DNA from: Companilactobacillus musae
GTDB lineage: Bacteria; Bacillota; Bacilli; Lactobacillales; Lactobacillaceae
Length of the DNA stretch: 64,000 nt
Direction: 5' to 3'
Assembly (NCBI RefSeq): GCF_003967595.1
Contig: NZ_BIFW01000004.1
Location: 124,001 to 188,000 of the forward strand
Below, one piece after another: positions 54,514 through 64,000 of this stretch. How positions within the stretch are numbered: position 1 is the stretch's first letter; each line of letters starts with the position of its first letter. Below the pieces are notes generated by a model. That model saw only the letters and a program-made list of their open reading frames with translations, was not told the origin of the DNA and ran no database searches. A program made the translations under genes and the position numbers.

Positions 54514-54546
54514 AAAAAAAAGAATCCGATATATCGGATTCTTTTT
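54514..54546. terminator. Bidirectional terminator
   Basis: AAAAAAAGAATCCGATA / TATCGGATTCTTTTT, a near-perfect palindrome between the Tim44-like gene and the convergent MFS gene. Confidence 0.85.
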
Positions 54547-55699
54547 AAATTGTTTCTAATTTCTCATTTCCACGTCTAAAGACTACTAAAGAGCTCACTA
54601 AAACTAAAATTGCTAGAAAATACAGAATATTATAAGAACTGTTTTCCACAATCAATCCACCAAAAAACGGTCCAACAGCTCTTGCAAAAGTTGCCGCCAT
54701 ACTGACAATACTTTGATAACGTCCCGCTTCTGACTTTGGAGTTGACTCACTAACCAAAGCAGGTATACCTGGATAGACTAACATCTCACCTAAAGTCAAC
54801 AAGACAATCCCTATCGCAAATGATAAATACTTAGTTGCTCCGATTATAGAAATAAATGCCGTGACAAATAAAAATACTCCTAAGGGAATTTGAATTTTCT
54901 TGAACCAAGCCTTGTTTTCTGCCAGATGATTAATTAATGGAAGGAAGATAACTATAACAATCGCATTAATTGTCCAAAGTAGTCCATATTTACTAACAGG
55001 AATCCCCAAGGTTGTTAAATGTGTCGAAATATTACTATCCCATTGCGAATAAGACACCCATGTCATCCCTAAAAATAAAGCAATCATACTAACCCCAGGA
55101 CGCAACTTAGTTTTAGGTCTTTTTCCAGTAGCAGTTGCCTTGTCCTTTTTAATATCTCGATCGTTATACCAAAACAAAGCTAGGATAAAGAAGATAGCTA
55201 AAAAAATAAAGTTAGCAACAAAAACTAATGTCATCTGAACATCAGCAATATAACCACCTAAAGCCGTACCTATCGCGTTGCCTAAATTAGTTCCCACATA
55301 AATGGAATTAAAAAGTTTATACCGATCAACCTCATCAATCTGTGCTCCAAAGGAATTGATAACTGTAAAAGCACTTCCAACACCAAATCCTAATATTGGC
55401 AATAAAATTGGATATGCTGGCCAACCATGATTAAATATCAAACCAATCAAAGCCATTAAGGCAATTAAAGTACTAAATATCGTTGTTTTATGACCGCCAA
55501 TACGGTCAAATAACTTTCCGCCGACATAATTTCCTAAGAAGGTTAGGATAGAATTTAAAAAAAGTACAATTCCAGCAATTGCTAGCGATTTGTGTAAATA
55601 ATTGTGGATAAAGATCGTATTGATAGGCCAAATAAAGCTAGCTCCAATTGATTCCAAAAAAGCTCCCAATATCAAAACCTGTGCATTTACCTTTTTCAT
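54545..55699 (-). CDS. MFS transporter (MDR/DHA1 type)
   Basis: A 384-residue transporter from ATG 55699 (MKKVNAQVLILGAFLES), preceded by AGGAGGTAAGGAT; the 14-codon-longer reading is unlikely. Twelve membrane segments are predicted; motif A appears as GNYVGGKLFDRIGGHKT. The family exports drugs or small metabolites. The gene upstream (DUF4357-like) is 68 bases away on the same strand, so they may share a transcript. Substrate unknown. Confidence 0.88.
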   Translation of the reverse strand: MKKVNAQVLILGAFLESIGASFIWPINTIFIHNYLHKSLAIAGIVLFLNSILTFLGNYVGGKLFDRIGGHKTTIFSTLIALMALIGLIFNHGWPAYPILLPILGFGVGSAFTVINSFGAQIDEVDRYKLFNSIYVGTNLGNAIGTALGGYIADVQMTLVFVANFIFLAIFFILALFWYNDRDIKKDKATATGKRPKTKLRPGVSMIALFLGMTWVSYSQWDSNISTHLTTLGIPVSKYGLLWTINAIVIVIFLPLINHLAENKAWFKKIQIPLGVFLFVTAFISIIGATKYLSFAIGIVLLTLGEMLVYPGIPALVSESTPKSEAGRYQSIVSMAATFARAVGPFFGGLIVENSSYNILYFLAILVLVSSLVVFRRGNEKLETI

Positions 55700-55767
55700 A
55701 TCCTTACCTCCTAAAAAAATAACCGTCAGCTTAATAGCCAACGATCACATAAGTTGTCAACCGATAT

Positions 55768-56535
55768 TTATCTTACAATAGTCAACTCATCTAAAGTTTT
55801 GCCGTCAGGAGAAATGAATTGTTTCCAACTATTAGTCCCTGCAAAATAAAGAAATGTCCCGACTTCATTGACGCTTCTTAATGTAACATCAGAAGTTAAA
55901 ATATTTTCTTTGATTTGATTTTCATTTTCCTGACGAAGGCGCAATCCGAATTTACCTGCAAATCCGATAAGTCCCGCTTTAGTTAGAGGAGCATTAGCTA
56001 ATAATATGGCACCCTTTTTTATAACCAATTCATTACGCTTTACCCAATAAACCGTTGCTTTGCTTCCATTGTAATCAATCTTAAAAGGAACATTAGCTAA
56101 TGATTTTTGATACTTATGACGTGGTTTGGCAATAGGTTTCTTTAATTGAACAATTTGTAATCCAAAAGCTCTTAACAATGGCAAGATATTTTCCCAATAT
56201 TTTCGATAAACTGCAATTGATTGATCAGAAATAGTCATCTGATAATTAACATTCATCTGGTACCCATCTTGTTTCAACTCTTCAGTTAGAAAGAAGAAAA
56301 AATCAGGTGCAATAATATTTTCAGGAACGACTATTTCAATAAAGTTGGTCGCATCACCGACATTATTTAAACTTCCAAAACTAAGTTCAACCATCTCATT
56401 ATTTTTCAAAGAAAAGAAAATTGATTCTGAATTTATTTCCTCTGGTTTTGCTGAATAATAATTAATTATTCCATTATCTTTTAAATTAAGCGTTATCTGC
56501 TGATCAGATAAACTACCTGTAAAATCTGTTGCCAT
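55768..56535 (-). CDS. Protein with a DUF4357-like C-terminal domain
   Basis: A 255-residue soluble protein, GGAAGG before ATG 56535. The C-terminal segment (about 172-255) VIKKGAILLAN..., NILTSDVTLRSVNEVGTFLYFAGTNSWKQFISPDGKTLDEL resembles DUF4357. The N-terminal part has no recognised family; its YWENILPLLRAFGLQIVQLKKP stretch looks helical. Function unknown. Confidence 0.6.
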   Translation of the reverse strand: MATDFTGSLSDQQITLNLKDNGIINYYSAKPEEINSESIFFSLKNNEMVELSFGSLNNVGDATNFIEIVVPENIIAPDFFFFLTEELKQDGYQMNVNYQMTISDQSIAVYRKYWENILPLLRAFGLQIVQLKKPIAKPRHKYQKSLANVPFKIDYNGSKATVYWVKRNELVIKKGAILLANAPLTKAGLIGFAGKFGLRLRQENENQIKENILTSDVTLRSVNEVGTFLYFAGTNSWKQFISPDGKTLDELTIVR

Positions 56536-56810
56536 ATTTTTACCTTCCGATACTCACAAATTTACACAATAATTAAAGTCTAACATAGCTCTGTAAGAAT
56601 AAATTACTTACCAGTTAAATGAAAGTTCTATTTTCTGAAATTATCCATTAATATCTTTATAAATGACAAAAAAATCAATAATTAGTATATATTTTCTTCC
56701 AAATTATGTATCATACCAATATTTTATAAAGCTGTTTATGAAAGTTGGAAGTAACTATTATTTAGTAATTTTATAATATTTATGAGTTGTTTTATTTGGG
56801 AGAAATATTT

Positions 56811-59348
56811 ATGAAATATTTGAAACTTATTATTCTAAATCTTCTATTAATTTTTATATCATTACTTTTTTTACCTACAAGTCGTGCAGAAGCCGTTGTC
56901 ACAAATCCTAACGAATTCAATGATGGCGGTTCTAACTGGACTAAATACGGCGCTGTTAATAGTGCTACTGCCCAAAATACTTCAATTCCTATTTCAAGTT
57001 CATTAGGCTTAGGATACGGTTTTGGGGGCGCACAAAATACATCTGGAAAAGTTGTCACTGGTGGTATTGATTCTACTTTCCTAAACATGCCCCTAGACCT
57101 CGCTGGAGGTTCCTCACAGTCTAACTTCTTTTCAGGAAGTAGAATGAATGTCTTTCTCGACAATAATTCTAATTACATTAGTACAACCTTCCAGGGAAAA
57201 TCTACTAGTCAAAATGATGTAAATAAACAATCAGGTTGGTCATCTCCTGATTTTCTACTCACGCCTGTTGGATACAATGGTTCCATGAGCCAAAAAGACT
57301 TTTCAATTTTAGGTTATCCTACAAGTTCGAACGGTAGTAGTAATGTTGGTCTGGAGAATAAAACCTTCTGGGTTGGAAATTATGATGGTAAAAAGGCTTA
57401 TCGAATTCTTGGACAATTTACTAGAAAGTCTGCTTCTCAAACAGGAAAAGAAGCTTACGATCTTGATGTCGAATTACTATTAAGACCATCTCCAACAAAC
57501 TCAGCTATTGTTCAAAGAGAATTATATGTATATAATCCATCTGCCAATAACCAGAAATTTCAAATCTATTTTGGTGAAGATACGGCACTTGGTACTAATA
57601 TGGGTTACAACGATTATGTCCCCGTCAGATCCATTGGTGATGGCAGTGGTCTTTACATTAGTAATTCTGCAGATCCTAATGATGCTTCTAGAAAACTATT
57701 CATTACTAATGATTCCATTGATGGCTTTTCTGATTTTACGGGATTAAATCTTACTAATGGAGTTAATGGCAATATGTCCAATAATCCTAATTGGTTGTGG
57801 AAATTCAATAATGGCGGTGGTCAAAAAGATAGCACGGCTAACGATAATTTAATTGCTACATCTTCAAATCCATCCGCTAGTGGTGATACTGGTTATCTTT
57901 TGAAATGGCCTAGTACAACCTTAGCAGCTGGTGAGGTAGCTCATTATAGCTCAACTATTGGTGCTACCATCTCCCCATACGCTTTCCCAATTGCTCAGAA
58001 AACATATACTAATGAAACACGTTCTGATGGTACTAACAGGGTTGGAGATAAATTAAAATTTTCTCTAAAAATGCAAAATGATGGTATTAATAGTACTTTC
58101 AATTTTAATAACATAAAGGATTCTATCCCTGCTGGATTACAAATTGATCCTAATTCATTTAAAAAAATTATAACTACTGTTACTAACGGTAATAATTCTT
58201 CCACGACTTCAACCGTTTCATCTTCAGATGCCTACAATTCAGAGAACAATGAAGTTAACTTTTCCCCTGGATACCAATTAAAAGATAATCAAAAATATAC
58301 ACTCACATTTGAGGCTACGATTACAAATGATGCTAGTGGCAAGATGCTTACAAATACGGGTCTATTTTACGGATATGATCCAAATGCATACAGTACTAAT
58401 CAAAAATATCAAGATTCTGTAAATATCCCCGTAGAGAACTCCAAATTTGGCTACACTTTCACCAAACAAATAAAAAAGTCTACCGACACTGATTATTCAT
58501 CTAATGTCAAAGGCAGTGCTGGTGATCAAGTAGATTATAAAATTAACTATAACGTTTTAAGTGGCAGTAATTACACGAGTAGTTTAGCAAATGGTGCAAC
58601 AATAACTGATTCTTTACCAGACGGACTTCACTTAAAGGCAAATTCAGTCAATTATACGAATGGCTCCGGCACCCAAACTATCACTAATGGCAATTCCCTA
58701 AATGATCTTGCACTAGGAACAATGGCCCCCGGACAAACGGGTACATTAACATTCAGCGCTATTATTGACAAAAGTACTGCTGGAACTATTGATAATCACG
58801 CTACTGTTAATAACGCTAAAAATAGTTTAGGAATCTCTCTTGGTGACATGACTTCATCAATTGCAACAATTAATGTTCAAGACTCTGAAAGTTTTCTTTC
58901 AGTACCAAATATCGATTTTGGATCTGTTAATATGGATGGAAAAGAAAGAACAATTAATAATGTTGCTTCTAATGGTGGTTTAAGGGTCGCTCATCCAAAT
59001 ACTAACAAATATTTAGTCAAGGTTTCCTATAACAATTTGGCCTCTGGAAAAATGGTCAATAGCAACGGTGATTCTATCTCTAATGGCAATTTAGATTCCA
59101 GTGGCAATGGTTTGCTTTACATTAAACAAAGAACATCATCAATTAGTGATATTGGTAAATTCGTACCTATTCTTTCAACTGGTACACCAATCCAAACTGA
59201 TGAATTCACTGGTGGAAGTTCTAATACTGATCTATCCGGATATGTTGGTGTAGGTGATTGGCAAATTAAATTGGGTTCAAATACTAAGAACGGATCGTAT
59301 AAAGGTACATTAACTTGGAGTATCGATGACTCTATTACCAACAATTAA
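56811..59348 (+). CDS. WxL-like surface protein with DUF11-type repeats (copy 1)
   Basis: A 845-residue exported protein, ATG 56811 with GGGAGAA upstream; the frame opens earlier at 56787 but lacks a site. Signal peptide to about 28 (SRAEAVV). N-terminal domain (about 30-390) contains LLRPSPTNSAIVQRELYVYNPSANNQKFQIYFGEDT; two DUF11-type repeats follow (YTNETRSDGTNRVGDKLKFS; FGYTFTKQIKKSTDTDYSS). The C-terminal WxL-like domain (about 690-845) starts VPNIDFGSVNM and ends KGTLTWSIDDS, but its first motif is YLVKVSY rather than W-x-L. No LPxTG anchor. Likely peptidoglycan-associated. Confidence 0.8.
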   Translation: MKYLKLIILNLLLIFISLLFLPTSRAEAVVTNPNEFNDGGSNWTKYGAVNSATAQNTSIPISSSLGLGYGFGGAQNTSGKVVTGGIDSTFLNMPLDLAGGSSQSNFFSGSRMNVFLDNNSNYISTTFQGKSTSQNDVNKQSGWSSPDFLLTPVGYNGSMSQKDFSILGYPTSSNGSSNVGLENKTFWVGNYDGKKAYRILGQFTRKSASQTGKEAYDLDVELLLRPSPTNSAIVQRELYVYNPSANNQKFQIYFGEDTALGTNMGYNDYVPVRSIGDGSGLYISNSADPNDASRKLFITNDSIDGFSDFTGLNLTNGVNGNMSNNPNWLWKFNNGGGQKDSTANDNLIATSSNPSASGDTGYLLKWPSTTLAAGEVAHYSSTIGATISPYAFPIAQKTYTNETRSDGTNRVGDKLKFSLKMQNDGINSTFNFNNIKDSIPAGLQIDPNSFKKIITTVTNGNNSSTTSTVSSSDAYNSENNEVNFSPGYQLKDNQKYTLTFEATITNDASGKMLTNTGLFYGYDPNAYSTNQKYQDSVNIPVENSKFGYTFTKQIKKSTDTDYSSNVKGSAGDQVDYKINYNVLSGSNYTSSLANGATITDSLPDGLHLKANSVNYTNGSGTQTITNGNSLNDLALGTMAPGQTGTLTFSAIIDKSTAGTIDNHATVNNAKNSLGISLGDMTSSIATINVQDSESFLSVPNIDFGSVNMDGKERTINNVASNGGLRVAHPNTNKYLVKVSYNNLASGKMVNSNGDSISNGNLDSSGNGLLYIKQRTSSISDIGKFVPILSTGTPIQTDEFTGGSSNTDLSGYVGVGDWQIKLGSNTKNGSYKGTLTWSIDDSITNN

Positions 59349-59384
59349 GCAAATATGAAATAGAATACAATTTCTTCTGTATAG

Positions 59385-59439
59385 AAAATTCCTCATGTAA
59401 CAACCATTCTTTTGGTGGTCGTCACATGGGGAATTTTTA
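59385..59439. terminator. Bidirectional terminator
   Basis: AAAATTCCTCATGT / ACATGGGGAATTTT with an inner CAACCA/TGGTTG-type stem, between the surface protein and lplA genes. Confidence 0.75.
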
Positions 59440-59466
59440 TATTACTTATTAAACGATGTTTTGGTT

Positions 59467-60489
59467 CTACGATAATAATAAACTTGCTAAAATCTCTGGT
59501 TTAATTTTTCCTAAATTAGCCGCTAAATCTACTTTGGACAATGCCTGGATTAATGATTCTTTATTAAACTCAGTTTTCACCAAGGCTTTTTCAATCAAGC
59601 TAATATCTCCGCCAGTGATGAAATCCCCATAGATTCGGATATCTGAAATACGATTGTCTTGCAACGAAAAGTTAAAGGCCACTGTTCCAATATCATAATG
59701 CTTAGAAACATAATGCGTAAAACCGGGATTCTTACCATAATTCCACTCTTCAGTATCATATTTATCCTTCAAACGTGATTCGATCACATTCCAGTCGTGA
59801 TCATTCAAAGTGTAAGTTTCGATATCAGAAATTTTATCAACATGATAGATTCGTTTGAGTAGTTCTTCTTTAAATTGATTAGCATTCATACTTCTAAAAG
59901 GTTCATCAAGATTTGGTTTGATATTAGTGATTCGTTTGTTAACTGATTTAACACCTTTCGACTCCAATTTATCTTGTTCAGGTGTCAAAACTTTGCTAGC
60001 AGTATCCATATCTAAATCAAACATCAATGTTCCACCGGCAGCGTATGAATCACCAACTTTAAACATTGTCATGCCAGAGAACTTCTTCCCATCGACAACA
60101 ATATCATTACGACCATGCATTTCTACACCAGTCGCCCCCATATCGTGGAGAGCATCAATGATTGGTTGAGCAAAATAAGCATAATCACCGAAATGCCCAT
60201 CATCACCGATAACAATATTTTCAAAAATCAAATTACCATAATCATGATAAACAGCGCCACCACCAGAAGTTCTTCTAACTAACTGTAGTTTATGTTCCTT
60301 GAGATATGGGAAATTGACCTCAGCATAGGCATTTTGATGTACACCAACGATCACTGAAGGATTATTAATATATAAAATTAAACCGTGTCCTGGTAAACGC
60401 AAGTCATTAACTAAATAATTATCTAAAGATTGATTAACAATAGCATCGTAAACAGGCTTTCCATTTTTTGATGTATCAATAAAAAACAT
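59467..60489 (-). CDS. lplA: Lipoate-protein ligase
   Basis: A 340-residue ligase that attaches free lipoate (through lipoyl-AMP) to E2 or H proteins. Motifs: INNPSVIVGVHQNAYAEVN, RRTSGGGAVYHDYGNLIFENI, KKFSGMTMFK, and the C-terminal accessory domain from about 245. I chose ATG 60489, as AAGGAG lies eight bases upstream; a GTG at 60498 overlaps that site. Its two neighbours are paralogous surface proteins on the other strand, with no functional link visible. Confidence 0.94.
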   Translation of the reverse strand: MFFIDTSKNGKPVYDAIVNQSLDNYLVNDLRLPGHGLILYINNPSVIVGVHQNAYAEVNFPYLKEHKLQLVRRTSGGGAVYHDYGNLIFENIVIGDDGHFGDYAYFAQPIIDALHDMGATGVEMHGRNDIVVDGKKFSGMTMFKVGDSYAAGGTLMFDLDMDTASKVLTPEQDKLESKGVKSVNKRITNIKPNLDEPFRSMNANQFKEELLKRIYHVDKISDIETYTLNDHDWNVIESRLKDKYDTEEWNYGKNPGFTHYVSKHYDIGTVAFNFSLQDNRISDIRIYGDFITGGDISLIEKALVKTEFNKESLIQALSKVDLAANLGKIKPEILASLLLS

Positions 60490-60739
60490 AGAATTCACTC
60501 CTTTTTTCTCAATTGCTTTTTACATTGTAAACCCTTTCAGCACAATTAGGAGGAAATCTGAAAAAAATCCCCCATTTTCTCTAGTTTTTAATGAAGATAT
60601 AATTTTATAAATACTCTCATTATTCTCAAAAAACCTAAAAAAACTATATATTTTTAATCATTTAATTGTTTTTTAAGATAAAATAAACGTAAAAGATCAT
60701 GGAAAATAATTTATTACATATTAGTTAAAAGGGGGAACA

Positions 60740-63226
60740 ATGAGAATGAAAAAACTTATCAGAGCCCTATCACTTATTTTCACAATATTATTTATTTTTC
60801 TCTTAACCTCAACCAAAATAGCAAATGCTGCTAATGCAAATAATTTTGATGATGGTATTAGTAATTGGGGGTCCTACACCAATCCTTCTGCACAATTTAA
60901 TACATTATCTATGGGTATTAAGGGTCTTAGTCTGGGCTATTCCTTTGGTTTAACTCAAGATACTAGTGGAAAGGTTTTTCAAGGACATACCAGTTCTGAC
61001 AGTGACTTTTTAAAGCCAACCGTTACTACTGGTTCTAATTCATCATACTTTTCTAAGATAAATGAATTTATTGATGATAATGGAACATATAGAAATGCTC
61101 TTTTTCAAGGTCAATCTAATTCTTCTACTGTAGCTACTCAAGGTGTTTCCTTCACTTCACCTGACTTTATGATTGTTCCTTCAGACAATACGTCATCAAA
61201 AATTTATTCCAGTAATTTTGCACTTTTAGGTAGCAACTTTAACAATAATGGTAATACTGGACTTACTAATAAGAAATTTTATGCCGCCAATCTAGGAAAA
61301 GATGCCAATGGTAATGATCGTTATGCTTATAAAATCATTGGTGATTTTACTAGAAATGAAAATTCAGACAATAATGGAACATATAATCTTCAAGCTGAAA
61401 TCCTATTAAGACCTTCTCCTACTAATAACGCCATTGTTCAAAGGGAATTATATTTATACAATCCGAATAATAACTCGCAAAAGTTTACAGTTTTATTCGG
61501 TGAAGATACAAGTATGAAAAATGGGTACAGCCTTCCAGATAGTGTTCCTGTTTATGATCTTGGTAGTAAACGTGGTGTCTATGTCGATAGTGATGGATAC
61601 AATGGTCACAACTATCGGCTATATGTTACTAACGAAGTCTCCGATGGCTTTAATTCCTATACTGGACAATCTAAATCAGGCTCAGCCGTTAATTGGGTAG
61701 ATGCCTTTTCCAATAAAATTGTTTCTGGAACTGGTGCCGAAACACAGAATAATCCTACGGGTACTCAATTATCTGGATTTGGTGATTCAGCCTACACTTT
61801 AAAATGGAGTCCTACAACCTTAGGACCTTACCAAACTGCCCATTACAGTTCCACTTTTGGTGTTGCTGCCAGTCCTGTTTCAGTTCCAACTGCAACCAAA
61901 ACCTACAAAAATGAATCCAGATCTGACGGCACTAATCATATCGGTGACAAATTAAAATTCACTTTAAAAATGATCAATAATGGTTATAGCGCCAGCTGGA
62001 GCTATCAAAAACTAACCGATGAAATCCCTACTGGGCTTCAAATTGATCCCAACTCCATCAAGCAATCAAGTAACGGCGGTACCGCCAGCAGTCTTGTGCC
62101 AGGTGACTACGATTCTGATCAACACACCTTGACTGTTTATCCCAATACCACTTTAACGGATCAAAAATATACTACAATTACCTTTGAAGCTAGTATTGTT
62201 AAAAGTGCTCTTAATAATTTAAACAGTGATGGTGCTATTACTAATAAGGCTACATTCACTGGTACTGATACCGGTAATGGCGAAACTTCGAGTAAAGATT
62301 TTGACGCCTCCGTTGATATACCAATTCAACAACCTAGCTTTAATTATTCATTTTCAAAAAAAGTTCTGAATGTCACTAACGGAGATACTGATTATAAAAC
62401 TAGCGTCAATGCCAAAAAGGGCGATACCGTTAGATTCAAATTGCTTTATACAGTTGCTTCAAGCAGCAAAGATACTCTAGTCAGTGGTGCCAAGATGACT
62501 GATGACTTACCTGCCGGTCTTGAATTCACTTCTTCTTCTAAATATGCCGAAGTTACTGGTCCAGATAACTATACTTATAAAGATGATTTCAACGATGGTG
62601 GTTTGGGTATTGGTAATGTCACTCAAGGTACGAGCGTCACAGTCATTTTCGATGCTAAAGTTACTGCTTCAACTGCGGGAAAAGTAACTAATACTGCTAC
62701 TGTCAGTGGCGGAACAACTAGCGCTAATGAAACTCCTGGTGACATGATATCTGATGGTGCTGACATAAACATTCAAAATGTTGATTCTATTACCAGTACA
62801 CCTAGTTCTATCGACTTTGGTGCCGTCAATATGTATGGCGAATCTGCTACTTTAACGAATAAAAGTACTGTTGGAGAATTAGTCGTAACTCATCCAGACA
62901 CCAACGATTTCAACGTTAACGTAGCCTATGACAACGATAATGAAGGCACTAAAATGAAAAATAACAATAACGATTCCCTCTCAACTGACGGTTCTGGCCT
63001 ACTCTTTATTAAACAAAGAACTAATTCTGCCACTGATAAGGGTACATGGACGCCTTTACTTCCAGGAGGAACGCCGATTCAAACAGAATCCTTTAAAGGT
63101 AATCAGCAAACCTTGAATCTATCAAATTACGTTGGTGTCGGCGATTGGAAGATCAAGCTTGCACCCGAAACGACGATTGGTACTTACCATGGAACATTGA
63201 CTTGGACTTTAAGTGAATCAGTTTAG
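60740..63226 (+). CDS. WxL-like surface protein with DUF11-type repeats (copy 2)
   Basis: A 828-residue paralogue of the gene at 56811 with the same order: signal peptide ending near ANAANAN, N-terminal domain with ILLRPSPTNNAIVQRELYLYNPNNNSQKF, two DUF11-type repeats (YKNESRSDGTNHIGDKLKFT; FNYSFSKKVLNVTNGDTDYK) and a WxL-like end (FGAVNMYGESATL; HGTLTWTLSES). Its first motif is FNVNVAY in place of W-x-L, so like copy 1 it has lost the first tryptophan. GGGGGAA precedes ATG 60740. Cell-wall attachment without LPxTG is inferred. Confidence 0.8.
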   Translation: MRMKKLIRALSLIFTILFIFLLTSTKIANAANANNFDDGISNWGSYTNPSAQFNTLSMGIKGLSLGYSFGLTQDTSGKVFQGHTSSDSDFLKPTVTTGSNSSYFSKINEFIDDNGTYRNALFQGQSNSSTVATQGVSFTSPDFMIVPSDNTSSKIYSSNFALLGSNFNNNGNTGLTNKKFYAANLGKDANGNDRYAYKIIGDFTRNENSDNNGTYNLQAEILLRPSPTNNAIVQRELYLYNPNNNSQKFTVLFGEDTSMKNGYSLPDSVPVYDLGSKRGVYVDSDGYNGHNYRLYVTNEVSDGFNSYTGQSKSGSAVNWVDAFSNKIVSGTGAETQNNPTGTQLSGFGDSAYTLKWSPTTLGPYQTAHYSSTFGVAASPVSVPTATKTYKNESRSDGTNHIGDKLKFTLKMINNGYSASWSYQKLTDEIPTGLQIDPNSIKQSSNGGTASSLVPGDYDSDQHTLTVYPNTTLTDQKYTTITFEASIVKSALNNLNSDGAITNKATFTGTDTGNGETSSKDFDASVDIPIQQPSFNYSFSKKVLNVTNGDTDYKTSVNAKKGDTVRFKLLYTVASSSKDTLVSGAKMTDDLPAGLEFTSSSKYAEVTGPDNYTYKDDFNDGGLGIGNVTQGTSVTVIFDAKVTASTAGKVTNTATVSGGTTSANETPGDMISDGADINIQNVDSITSTPSSIDFGAVNMYGESATLTNKSTVGELVVTHPDTNDFNVNVAYDNDNEGTKMKNNNNDSLSTDGSGLLFIKQRTNSATDKGTWTPLLPGGTPIQTESFKGNQQTLNLSNYVGVGDWKIKLAPETTIGTYHGTLTWTLSESV

Positions 63227-63316
63227 AAAATCGTAAAAAAGATTAAGTTTCCTTAATAATGACTACACTAATAAAACAATTTGTTATTCTTATCTCGTAG
63301 GAATCAGTTGTTTTTA

Positions 63317-63357
63317 TAAAAAAAGAGTCGCTCACAAATGTGAACGGCTCTTTTTTT
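63317..63357. terminator. Bidirectional terminator
   Basis: AAAAAAGAGTCGCTCACA / TGTGAACGGCTCTTTTTT, between the surface protein gene and the convergent acetyltransferase gene. Confidence 0.82.
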
Positions 63358-63360
63358 GCC

Positions 63361-63999
63361 TTAAATCGCTTTAGATAAAACCCAATCATTAACATCCCCA
63401 TGGCTCAAATTAACATGTTTAACTGAACGAACGGAGAAATTGTTCTTCTTATAAAACTTAACATTTTTCTTAGTATTAGTTTCCAAAATAATATTTCGAT
63501 AACCAATTTTTTTAACGTACGGACTAATGTGATTGTTGAGCATCTTACTACCGATACCTTGACCACGTAAACTTTTATCCACGGCCAAATATTCAACAAC
63601 ACATTTTCTTTTACCTTTGACTTTATCGAATAGATCTTCAAACTTAAAGATATCGAATGCATTGAAACCATTGAATCCGCTCTTAATAATTTCCGGTATT
63701 AATTTCAAACCGTCCATCGACAGATAATCCCAATTATTGATTTGTCTGCCTTGATTGAATTCAATTAGAGCCACTGCTCTAGGCGTTCCCTTTCCGTCAG
63801 CTCCAACATAAACCAAACCTTTTTTCATAAATACATTAACTTCTAAGGCAAAATATTTACGCATTAATTTATCAAACTTAGCGCTTGATCTAAACTCCTG
63901 TGGAAACATATTCCTTGTTGTTATGTATTCTCTAAATGATTCTACTAGTAAATTTATTATCTGGGGTTTATCACTGTTCAACCCGCTTCGAAAATCCAA
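63361..63999 (-). CDS. GNAT-family N-acetyltransferase (possibly open at the right edge)
   Basis: At least 212 residues. Acetyl-CoA binding motif A is VEYLAVDKSLRGQGIGSKML (R/Q-x-x-G-x-G/A type) near 138-157, followed by ILETNTKKNVKFYKKNNF. The substrate is unknown. The reading reaches the edge of the window at a TTG (63999), so the true start may be slightly upstream. Convergent with the WxL-like gene. Confidence 0.85.
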   Translation of the reverse strand: MDFRSGLNSDKPQIINLLVESFREYITTRNMFPQEFRSSAKFDKLMRKYFALEVNVFMKKGLVYVGADGKGTPRAVALIEFNQGRQINNWDYLSMDGLKLIPEIIKSGFNGFNAFDIFKFEDLFDKVKGKRKCVVEYLAVDKSLRGQGIGSKMLNNHISPYVKKIGYRNIILETNTKKNVKFYKKNNFSVRSVKHVNLSHGDVNDWVLSKAI

Positions 64000-64000
64000 A

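Noticed and set aside
56811-63226. LPxTG sortase anchors on the large surface proteins
   Set aside because: Their C-termini lack LPxTG, a hydrophobic segment and a basic tail.

Overview
The window looks like the chromosome of a low-GC Gram-positive lactic acid bacterium of the Lactobacillaceae. The evidence is the AT-rich sequence, the strong AGGAGG-type ribosome binding sites, methionine T-box leaders, tandem LtaS-type lipoteichoic acid polymerases, a gallate decarboxylase cluster close to lpdB/C/D of Lactiplantibacillus plantarum, WxL-like surface proteins and a tmRNA with an NNNN-containing tag. The Companilactobacillus (former L. farciminis/alimentarius) group would fit, but the sequence alone does not let me name a species.

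Layout. 1-12.9 kb: the partial pgi gene, a VanZ-like membrane protein, two tandem ltaS-like genes, a response regulator/histidine kinase pair, a HAD phosphatase, a medium-chain reductase, a secreted 3D-like protein and an FMN reductase. 12.9-24.2 kb: a domain-swapped GH3 glycosidase, coaBC, a heterodimeric ABC exporter behind a leader peptide/attenuator, and a compact lpdC-lpdB-lpdD operon. 24.8-34.2 kb: an unidentified regulator-like protein, a UvrD/Rep helicase overlapping a LysR gene, a second HAD gene, an ArsR-controlled MFS drug exporter, two PspC-domain proteins and an XRE/TPR regulator. 34.4-41.3 kb: a methionine-uptake locus with three metQ-like lipoproteins, metN, metI, an M20 peptidase and two T-box leaders whose specifier looks like AUG. 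41.6-47.6 kb: a LysM/3D-like secreted protein, a YitT protein, a frameshifted WxL-like surface protein, an XRE regulator and a membrane-anchored DUF3862-like protein.

47.7-53.7 kb is an accessory island next to ssrA (tmRNA). It holds direct repeats resembling integrase arm sites, a deleted IS1182-family element, a broken IS110-family element, an ArpU-like phage relic, a two-gene unit (DUF1722/YbgA and a pyrimidine-dimer-glycosylase-like protein), a 27-residue holin-like type I toxin with its structured locus, and a SHOCT-domain remnant. 53.8-64 kb returns to core-like genes: a Tim44-like protein, an MFS transporter, a DUF4357-like protein, two large WxL-like surface proteins flanking a lipoate ligase, and a GNAT acetyltransferase at the right edge.

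The most distinctive feature is a family of about 160-bp structured intergenic repeats in the first 36 kb. They come in two subtypes that share a core but differ in the terminal stem. Four times, one copy of each subtype sits as an inverted pair. The terminal stems differ between copies yet stay base-paired, which suggests selection on a folded RNA or DNA form. I do not recognise the family.
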